Of a DNA stretch of 64,000 nucleotides, positions 24,983-31,597 are shown piece after piece. The DNA lies in contig NZ_CALPCC010000007.1 in assembly GCF_943192905.1 (NCBI RefSeq), positions 1-64,000 on the forward strand, read 5' to 3'. Position 1 is the first letter of the stretch; each line of letters starts with the position of its first letter. The notes beneath the pieces are model-generated. The model had not been told where the DNA came from. It saw nothing but the letters and a program-made list of their open reading frames with translations, and made no database searches. A program made the translations under genes and the position numbers. The DNA is from Adlercreutzia murintestinalis (GTDB lineage: Bacteria; Actinomycetota; Coriobacteriia; Coriobacteriales; Eggerthellaceae).

Positions 24983-25058
24983 GGTCGGGTAGCTCAGTTG
25001 GTAGAGCAGCGGACTGAAAATCCGCGTGCCGAGGGTTCAAGTCCCCCTCCGACCACCA
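24983..25058 (+). tRNA. tRNA-Phe (GAA)
   Basis: The sequence folds as a cloverleaf. Acceptor stem GGTCGGG / TCCGACC has one G-T pair; the D arm is GCTCAGTTGGTAGAGC. The anticodon arm GCGGA-CTGAAAA-TCCGC reads anticodon GAA, and the T loop is TTCAAGT. The discriminator base is A and CCA is encoded. One A-C mismatch lies in the T stem. Confidence 0.97.
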
Positions 25059-25067
25059 GAAACAGTC

Positions 25068-25091
25068 AAAGGCCTCCGTCCGGGGGCCTTT
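25068..25091 (+). terminator. Terminator after tRNA-Phe
   Basis: AAAGGCC (25068-25074) pairs with GGCCTTT (25085-25091), followed by TGTGCTT. It lies 9 bp after the tRNA. Confidence 0.7.
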
Positions 25092-25430
25092 GTGCTTCTC
25101 ACGCCAGCACCACCCGAGCGCCTCCGGATCCCGTTTCGCGCAACAGGGATACCCGAGCGCGCTGCACTCTGTTACAATCCACCATGCCAGAAAAGCGTTC
25201 TTCATTGAAGGAATGCGAGAGAGAACTTAATAGCTCGTGTGAGCACGCGCGGGAATTTAAACAGCGCTCAGGAGGGCATCTGCCTTTCAAGGCTGTTTTG
25301 ATTCATGCGCTTGTGCTCATGCTCTTACATTCTTGCTTTTCTGGCGAACTGTGGCGGATGCCCTCCTTGTCGCCAGGATAGTGCGTGGGCCTCTTCCACA
25401 ACCATAGAAATTGGGGACGAAAGGAACACT
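25092..25430 (+). other. Long leader of the surface protein gene
   Basis: No gene is supportable in these 340 bp. A TACAAT -10-like element lies at 25173-25178. AGGAGGGCATC (25270-25280) is perfectly complementary to GATGCCCTCCT (25357-25367), a long-range 11-bp pairing upstream of the ribosome binding site at about 25420. If transcribed from near 25185 the leader would be about 245 nt. Confidence 0.5.
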
Positions 25431-26906
25431 ATGCACGCAAGAAGAACGGCGCAGTGGCCAAAACGGATACTGTCCATCCTCTGCGCGATCGCGCTGACGG
25501 CAGGAGTGGCACTTCCCTGTGCCGCTTTCGCTGGCGCTGACGAAGCAGAAGGGCCCACAGCCCTAGAGGTCAGCGACACCACCGAGCCCACCACGGAACA
25601 GCCGGATGTGACCGCGCCGATCAGCGAGGGAGATACTGCTGACACCGATGCTGAGACCACGGACACGGACGCCACCGAGTCCACCGATGCTGCCGATACC
25701 GATGCGGACGCCGACGATGAGGCCGCAAATACAACCGTAGACGCGGATACTGCTGATACCACGACGACCGATGCTGACAAAGCTGATGATCCTCAGACGA
25801 TACCAAGTCTTCCTGCGAGCGCCGAGACGATAACGAGCGCCCCGGGCACATGGCAGGATATCCCCGTCTACTCCTATCCTTTAGCCAATGGAAAGAAATC
25901 CCTTGATGTGACGGTGCGTGCAAAGCTGAATGCGAGCATTGCCCCAGCAGGATCCACGGTATTCGCAACGCTTGAGTACGGCGGATTCGATGACGAAAGC
26001 GAAGTTACAGACGTCTTGAACGGCTTCAATACGTGGGCATTCATCACGCTGTTTGTTAATGGATCTGCTATCGATGGCAAGGGTTTCGACGAGGTTGAAG
26101 TGACGCTTCTTCGCACTCCGATCAGCTGGAAGTCCATCTATGAAGAGCCCACATACGCGACCGCTTCTAACCCCATCTATGTGTATATCACCGATAGCAC
26201 GGGAACTTTGGCACGGTTTATCGCTAATGGTTCGCCCATCACGTTCGCACCCCTGAATTCCGGCCGTGCCGGAGCCACCGCAGAGTTCACCATTTATACG
26301 GGCTATCCCGTTAAGGACGATACAACGAGCGATGCAGGCTCCGATGCCGCGAACAACCTGACCGTGACCGGCAACACCGGCATCAAGGCCAGCGGCGACC
26401 TACAAGGGCCGAACATCCCTGAGAACGCTGACATCGAGATCGCCACTTCGGTGGTCACCTCCGGTGCTGCCTTCGACGACCTCAACGATACCATGGGTGA
26501 CAGCCGCATCAGCGACGTGTACGAGATCACGCTGCTGGTGAACGGCAAAGAGGTGCACGACGGATTCGGCACGCTGACCATCTCCATGCCCATCGATGCC
26601 CAGTACAACGGCCATATCATCATCATTTACCACCGTCATCAAGACGGCTCCATCACCACCTCGCACGCACTGGCGAAAGATGGCTACGTCACCTTCACCG
26701 TGACCGACCTGTCCTCGTTCGCACTGGCTGACGGCGGCCTGCCGGAAGCTGAGGCCGAGCAGACTTCCAATGTGGGCGCTACGCTGACCCAGACCGGCGA
26801 CGAGGCTCCCTTCGCTGTGCTGGCGCTGGTCGCTTGCCTAGCCGCCTGCTGCATGGTTGTGGCTCTCCGCTTCGGCTTCAAGCCGAAAGGCCAGCACGTG
26901 AAATAG
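25431..26906 (+). CDS. Cell-wall-anchored surface protein with Thr/Asp-rich stalk
   Basis: A 491-residue secreted protein. It has an N-terminal signal peptide (basic start, hydrophobic core, cleavage near CAAFAGA). A Thr/Asp/Ala-rich low-complexity stalk (about 45-125) and a beta-rich region follow. The C-terminus is a sorting signal: LTQTGD, a hydrophobic segment and a basic end. LTQTG departs from canonical LPxTG at the Pro position. No sortase gene is in the window. The frame is open upstream, but the ATG at 25431 has a GAAAGGAAC ribosome binding site and starts the signal peptide. The ligand or function is unknown. A fragment of a second copy lies at 28511-28594. Confidence 0.85.
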   Translation: MHARRTAQWPKRILSILCAIALTAGVALPCAAFAGADEAEGPTALEVSDTTEPTTEQPDVTAPISEGDTADTDAETTDTDATESTDAADTDADADDEAANTTVDADTADTTTTDADKADDPQTIPSLPASAETITSAPGTWQDIPVYSYPLANGKKSLDVTVRAKLNASIAPAGSTVFATLEYGGFDDESEVTDVLNGFNTWAFITLFVNGSAIDGKGFDEVEVTLLRTPISWKSIYEEPTYATASNPIYVYITDSTGTLARFIANGSPITFAPLNSGRAGATAEFTIYTGYPVKDDTTSDAGSDAANNLTVTGNTGIKASGDLQGPNIPENADIEIATSVVTSGAAFDDLNDTMGDSRISDVYEITLLVNGKEVHDGFGTLTISMPIDAQYNGHIIIIYHRHQDGSITTSHALAKDGYVTFTVTDLSSFALADGGLPEAEAEQTSNVGATLTQTGDEAPFAVLALVACLAACCMVVALRFGFKPKGQHVK

Positions 26907-26996
26907 CGCGCTGCCTGGCGGCATGCCTCAGTGGCACACCGCCGAAGGCATTGCTGGTACCGTAAGGGCTCGCCTCATGCGAGCTGAACCCTGATA

Positions 26997-27028
26997 GCGG
27001 GACTGGGAACGAGCGTTTCCAGTCCCGC
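26997..27028. terminator. Strong bidirectional terminator
   Basis: GCGGGACTGG (26997-27006) and CCAGTCCCGC (27019-27028) form a perfect 10-bp stem that can extend inward, followed by TTGCTTT. It lies between the convergent surface protein and DUF4143 ATPase genes. Confidence 0.8.
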
Positions 27029-27033
27029 TTGCT

Positions 27034-28368
27034 TTACTCTCCCTTTGCGGCCAGGTCCAGCAAATGCGTCAAGCGACCGGCCATGAAGAGCGGGACATTC
27101 AGAAGGCCATCGTCATAGGAAAGATTCTTCAGGGAGAAGCGCACAGCAACCGGCGTCTGCGGGCCAAATTTCTCGCGATACTTACGCAAGCTCTTGGCAC
27201 GCACGTTCTCGCCCGCTTTCACCTCAACGGGCACGATGTCGTTCTCGTGCTGGATCAGGAAATCAACTTCATAGCGCGGATTGTCCACCGCCCAGTAGCG
27301 CGGCTCCCCATCCAACTGCGGCCGCAGCTCTTGCATCACGTAGTTCTCCGCCAGCGCCCCCTTGAATTCCGTGAACAGCCGATCCTGCTCCGTGATAGCC
27401 GACGGCGCCAGCGCACAGAACCGCCGCAGCAGCCCCACATCTAGCAGGTACAGCTTGAACGCCTGCGGCTCGTCGTAGGCTGAAAGCGGTAGCCCTGGCT
27501 TGCTGGCCCGTTTCACCTTCGCCAGCAGATCGGCATTGACCAGCCACTGAACGGCGTCCTCGTATTCGCGGGCTCGCGCGCTCTCACGCACCAGGCTGTA
27601 CAGGAACTTCTTATTCTCCCGCGCCAGCTGCGACGGCATCGACTGCCACACCAGCTGTATCTTCGGGAACAGGCTGTGGGCCGCATGCTTCTGGAAGTCC
27701 AGCGCGTACAGGTTCAGCAGATCGCTCAGGATGTTCTGCAGCGCCGTCACATCGCGCGCTTCCACCCAACTGAGCACCGCCTCGGGCATCCCGCCGGTCA
27801 GGAAGTACAGCCGCAACTTCTCGAGCAACGGATTGAAGAAGGCATCCGGCAGCGGTTCAAGCCGATCCACGCCGCGCAGATAGGCCGCCAAATGCCCGTC
27901 ACCATTCGCATCCAAGAATTCCTCGAAGGACATCGGGTACAAGTCAAGCACATTCACCTTCCCGACCGGAAACGACGCGGGGTGCGAAAGCGCCAGCCCC
28001 AGCAGCGACCCCGCGCAGGCCACGTCGTATTCGGGCGCGTCCTCGCAGAAGTATTTCAGCGCCGCGATGCAATCCGGGCACGCCTGGATCTCATCGAACA
28101 CGATGAGCGTCTTGCCGGGGAAGATGGGCTGCGCGCTGGCTGCTGTCAGGTTCTCGATGATGCGTCGCGGGTCTTTGGTAGTTTGGAAGAACTGGTGATA
28201 TTCCGTGTTCAGGTCCAAGTTGAAATAGGCTAGGTTCTCGTAGGTCCGACGGCCGAATTCCATCAAGGCCCAGGTCTTCCCCACCTGACGCGCGCCCCGT
28301 AACAGCAGCGGTTTATGGTGCGGATCCTGTTTCCAATCCGCCAGCCGATCCAAGATGAGCCGTTCCAT
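27034..28368 (-). CDS. AAA+ ATPase with DUF4143 domain
   Basis: A 444-residue protein of the ATPase/DUF4143 family: AAA domain with Walker A GARQVGKT (25-32), Walker B LIVFDEIQ, and sensor CAGSLLGL. The C-terminal DUF4143 half has a restriction-endonuclease-like core (YEVDFLIQHENDIVPVEVKAG). Members are widespread, often patchy and of unknown role. The ATG at 28366-28368 has an AAAGGAGC ribosome binding site; the frame is open to 28521. It is preceded by a striking palindrome at 28401-28464. Its position between a surface protein gene and a fragment of a duplicate suggests late arrival. Confidence 0.88.
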   Translation of the reverse strand: MERLILDRLADWKQDPHHKPLLLRGARQVGKTWALMEFGRRTYENLAYFNLDLNTEYHQFFQTTKDPRRIIENLTAASAQPIFPGKTLIVFDEIQACPDCIAALKYFCEDAPEYDVACAGSLLGLALSHPASFPVGKVNVLDLYPMSFEEFLDANGDGHLAAYLRGVDRLEPLPDAFFNPLLEKLRLYFLTGGMPEAVLSWVEARDVTALQNILSDLLNLYALDFQKHAAHSLFPKIQLVWQSMPSQLARENKKFLYSLVRESARAREYEDAVQWLVNADLLAKVKRASKPGLPLSAYDEPQAFKLYLLDVGLLRRFCALAPSAITEQDRLFTEFKGALAENYVMQELRPQLDGEPRYWAVDNPRYEVDFLIQHENDIVPVEVKAGENVRAKSLRKYREKFGPQTPVAVRFSLKNLSYDDGLLNVPLFMAGRLTHLLDLAAKGE

Positions 28369-28400
28369 AGGCTGCTCCTTTCCTCGCTGCTGGCACCACG

Positions 28401-28464
28401 ATATCACGGAAATATACAAGATTCCGTGATGGAAATCACGGAATCTTGTATATTTCCGTGATAT
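28401..28464. repeat. Perfect 30-bp-arm palindrome with four half-sites
   Basis: Arms 28401-28430 and 28435-28464 are exact reverse complements separated by GGAA. Each arm is itself near-palindromic: ATCACGGAA, about 10 AT-rich bases, then TTCCGTGAT. This gives four copies of the 9-bp half-site (28403-28411, 28422-28430, 28435-28443, 28454-28462). It lies 33 bp upstream of the DUF4143 ATPase start and is AT-rich relative to its surroundings. It could be an operator or the end of a mobile segment. Confidence 0.9.
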
Positions 28465-28510
28465 TTCGGGAAAATGATGCGACCGCTGCCCTTCTTCGCT
28501 CAGTGGCTGC

Positions 28511-28594
28511 ATCACGTTCACCGTGACCGATCTATCCTCGTTCGCGCTGGCCGACGGTGCCCCTACGCTTCAGCCCGCTCACCTACTGCGGTAA
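28511..28594 (+). pseudogene. Remnant of a second surface-protein gene
   Basis: This frame reads ITFTVTDLSSFALADGA before a stop at 28592-28594. The nucleotide sequence is nearly identical to 26690-26745 of the surface protein gene (VTFTVTDLSSFALADGG), with mostly synonymous differences. It has no start codon or anchor. It appears to be the decayed 3' part of a former tandem copy. The rest of 28595-28746 holds no recognisable gene. Confidence 0.8.
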
Positions 28595-28746
28595 CCCATG
28601 GGGTTTCTGCACAATGAGCACACAGCAGCGCGGCGAAACAAGTAAACTACTGGGTACGGATTCTACGCGTTGGTTCGCGCCATACCGCTGGCTGCGGAAC
28701 CGCAACGCGCAACGGGCATCTCAAGAAGGGGCAGGCTGATCTGAGC

Positions 28747-31092
28747 GTGGATGCTGGGAACAAGATGCGGGCGAGCGACTGGCTGCTGCTGATCGTGATA
28801 GCGCTGGTGGTGGCCACGTGCGGCGTGGTGGGCACCTCGTATGTTTCCGGCCAAGGCGAGCCCACGTTCGACCTGACCGAAACAGCCATCCTGATCGGCA
28901 TCTTCACCGTGGTAGCCGCCGTGGTCATCTTCCTGGTGGACAAACTGTTCGCCTGGGTCTTTCGCACGCGCCATGCGGAGTTGCCGCCCGAGAGCATGCC
29001 AGCTCCCCTGCCTGATGGCGCCCCCTACCCCTATCCCGCCGACTTCTTCACGGAATACATCGTGGTGGATGAGCACGGCACCGAAGTGACAGTGCGAGAG
29101 ACGTTCGACGACGCTGACGCGCACGGCTTCATCGAGGCCATCGAAGAGGTGCCGTTTCCCGAGCCTGACGAGCCGAACGCGGCGGGCGCACCCCGCGTGT
29201 CGGTCATCTGTTTCGGCCCGAAGGATAAGACCGAGCGACGGCCCATTCGCGATCTGGCCCGCTACCCGCTTTACGAGTTGGACCATGTGGCACAGCGGCA
29301 ATTCAGCGTTGCGCCCGAGCAGGTGATGGCACACGCCCTTGATGCGGCAATGGGCGCGCCTGTTGACCCGGCGTTGTTGGATGACTCCGTACCGCTGCAC
29401 GCTCCGGCCGCCGACGCCACTGTGGCAGCAGATGCCGCAGTTCCCCTGCCCGATCCCGCTTTCACAGCGGGTGCACCCGCACATGCGGCACATGCAGCGC
29501 AGGCCGCCGCTGCCGCACCACAGCCGAAACGCACCTTCCTGGGCCGCATCACTCCGGCATGGCGCCCGACCAGCATCATCATCTTCTGCGCGATCATGGC
29601 TCTGTTCTGGGCGCCGTGGTTCATCGCCAATTTCCCCGGCGGCACCTATTGGGACACTTACTATCAGATCTTCCAGATCTACCCCGAGAACCACCCCATC
29701 GCCATCATTCCCTGGGCCGAGATCTACGACCAAACGCTGACCGATGCATGGCTGGTCGATCATCATCCGGTGCTGACCACGCTGTTGTACGGCGCGTTCG
29801 GCTGGGTTTCCGACCAGCTCACGGGCAATTGGATGGCTGGCGTGGCCGCCTTCTGCGTACTGCAAGGCATCGCGACCATCGTGGCGTTCACCTGCGCGAT
29901 AGCCTACCTGCGCCAGCGCGGCTGCCCGATCGTGCTGTGCTTTCTGGCCTACGTATTCTTCTGCATCATGCCGTTCATCAGCACGTGGGCCATGTGCATG
30001 GTGAAAGACAGCCTGTTCGGTGTGCTGTGCGTGCCGTACTTCATCATGCTGTTCGAGGCGGTGCGCACGCGCGGTCAAAGCCTGAGCAGCGTGCGGGCTA
30101 TCGTGCTGTTCGTGATCGTAGGGCTGCTGCTCTGCCTGACGCGCAAGATGGGCATCTTCATGGTGGTGCCCACGGCGCTGATCGCCGCTCTTACGCTGCG
30201 ACCGCCGAAGGGCATGACAGCGGCGAACTTCGCGGGCATCTACCCCGACGCGGCCGCGGTGCCGCCGACGAAACCGCGCAGCGCCGCGGTGGCCTGCTTG
30301 GCGCAAGCGCTCACGTGCGTGCTGGTCATGGGGCTGCTGCTTCCCTACGTCATCTTCCCGCTCGCGCACATCGCGCCGGGCGGCGCCCAGGAGACGCTGG
30401 GACCGCTGTTCCAACAGACCGCCCGCTATCTGCGCGACCACGGCGACGAGATCTCCGTGCAGGAGAAACGCGCCATCACCGCGGTGCTGGACTACGACAA
30501 GCTGGCCGATCAGTACCAGTACGACTTCGCCGACAGCGTGAAGTATCGCTATAACTTGGATGCCACCCCTGAGCAGCTCGTGGATTACCTGCATGCCTGG
30601 GCCACCATGGGCGCGCGGCACCCCGATTCTTACCTGGCAGCGTTCGCGTCGCTGGCCGGGTTCTACGTGGCGCCCACCGCGTATGCCAACATCCGCATGG
30701 TCACGGTGGACACGCACATGGGCCCCGACGACCGCTACATGCTGTGGAACCCGCCCGAGTTGGACGAGCTGCGCCATGGCCTTGACGACGCCTATACCGC
30801 AGTGGCCGAAATGCCCGGCGTTGACCTGCCGCTTCTCATCGTGACGTATGCGTTCTGGCTGCCTGCCTGCCTGATATTCATCTGCGCACGGCGACGCCTG
30901 CGCGCGGGCACGCTGCTGGTACCTTCGCTGATCATGTTGGGCTTCGTTCTGATAAGCCCGGTGTATGATGCCCGCTATTGCGTGCCTATCTTCGATCTTG
31001 CGCCGCTTCTGATCTGCGCGTTCGGCGCCATTGGCGCTACAATGTATAGCAAGTATGCTGCAACGATGGATTGGACGAGAAACACCCGATGA
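28747..31092 (+). CDS. Large polytopic membrane protein (DUF6020-like)
   Basis: A 781-residue membrane protein. Two N-terminal segments (about 10-65) are followed by a cytoplasmic region of about 200 residues with an Ala/Pro/His-rich stretch (about 215-260). At least nine more segments follow. The conserved-looking loop [20 protein letters not shown] and the following [11 protein letters not shown] motif match what I recall of DUF6020 proteins, which resemble GT-C glycosyltransferases. Substrate unknown. The GTG at 28747 and an ATG at 28765 are alternative starts, neither with an ideal ribosome binding site. The stop overlaps purE as ATGA. Confidence 0.65.
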   Translation: MDAGNKMRASDWLLLIVIALVVATCGVVGTSYVSGQGEPTFDLTETAILIGIFTVVAAVVIFLVDKLFAWVFRTRHAELPPESMPAPLPDGAPYPYPADFFTEYIVVDEHGTEVTVRETFDDADAHGFIEAIEEVPFPEPDEPNAAGAPRVSVICFGPKDKTERRPIRDLARYPLYELDHVAQRQFSVAPEQVMAHALDAAMGAPVDPALLDDSVPLHAPAADATVAADAAVPLPDPAFTAGAPAHAAHAAQAAAAAPQPKRTFLGRITPAWRPTSIIIFCAIMALFWAPWFIANFPGGTYWDTYYQIFQIYPENHPIAIIPWAEIYDQTLTDAWLVDHHPVLTTLLYGAFGWVSDQLTGNWMAGVAAFCVLQGIATIVAFTCAIAYLRQRGCPIVLCFLAYVFFCIMPFISTWAMCMVKDSLFGVLCVPYFIMLFEAVRTRGQSLSSVRAIVLFVIVGLLLCLTRKMGIFMVVPTALIAALTLRPPKGMTAANFAGIYPDAAAVPPTKPRSAAVACLAQALTCVLVMGLLLPYVIFPLAHIAPGGAQETLGPLFQQTARYLRDHGDEISVQEKRAITAVLDYDKLADQYQYDFADSVKYRYNLDATPEQLVDYLHAWATMGARHPDSYLAAFASLAGFYVAPTAYANIRMVTVDTHMGPDDRYMLWNPPELDELRHGLDDAYTAVAEMPGVDLPLLIVTYAFWLPACLIFICARRRLRAGTLLVPSLIMLGFVLISPVYDARYCVPIFDLAPLLICAFGAIGATMYSKYAATMDWTRNTR

Positions 31093-31559
31093 ACACGCCT
31101 TCAGAACAGCCGCTTGTCGGCATCATCATGGGGTCCCAAAGCGACATGCCAGCCATGGAGCCCTGCATGGCACAGCTGGAAGAGCTGGGCATCCCGTATG
31201 AAGTGAAAGTTGCCAGCGCGCACCGCAAGCCCGACGAAGTGCATGCGTGGGCCGCGAGCGCCGAAGAACGCGGCATGCGCGTGATCGTTGCGGCGGCGGG
31301 CAAAGCGGCGCATCTGGGCGGCGTAGTGGCTGCCTACACGCCTCTGCCCGTGGTGGCGGTGCCCATGAAAACCAGCGACTTGGGCGGCCTGGACAGTCTG
31401 TTGTCCATGGTGCAGATGCCCAGCGGCGTTCCGGTGGCCTGCGTTGCCATCAACGGCGCGAAGAACGCAGCCATCCTGGCCGTGCAGATGCTCGGCTGCG
31501 GCGATGCTGCGATGCGCGACAAGATTCGCGCGCTGAAAGAACACATGGCGAACGCCTGA
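31089..31559 (+). CDS. purE: N5-carboxyaminoimidazole ribonucleotide mutase
   Basis: PurE, 156 residues, converts N5-CAIR to CAIR in purine synthesis. Signature elements are [23 protein letters not shown] and [22 protein letters not shown]. The ATG at 31089 overlaps the stop of the membrane protein gene (ATGA), a coupling arrangement; a TTG at 31071 is less likely. No purK is adjacent; purA and purD are 8-10 kb away. The mix of class I and II features (GKAAHLGG) leaves the exact substrate form open. Confidence 0.95.
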   Translation: MNTPSEQPLVGIIMGSQSDMPAMEPCMAQLEELGIPYEVKVASAHRKPDEVHAWAASAEERGMRVIVAAAGKAAHLGGVVAAYTPLPVVAVPMKTSDLGGLDSLLSMVQMPSGVPVACVAINGAKNAAILAVQMLGCGDAAMRDKIRALKEHMANA

Positions 31560-31597
31560 GTGCGAGCCTGAGCGAAAGGGCTTGAAGGGAACGTAGG

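Noticed and set aside
28663-30777. A 704-codon open frame antisense to the DUF6020-like membrane protein gene
   Set aside because: The translation is His/Arg/Gly-rich without domains or membrane pattern, as expected for a shadow of a GC-rich gene. The plus-strand frame has clear membrane segments and motifs.
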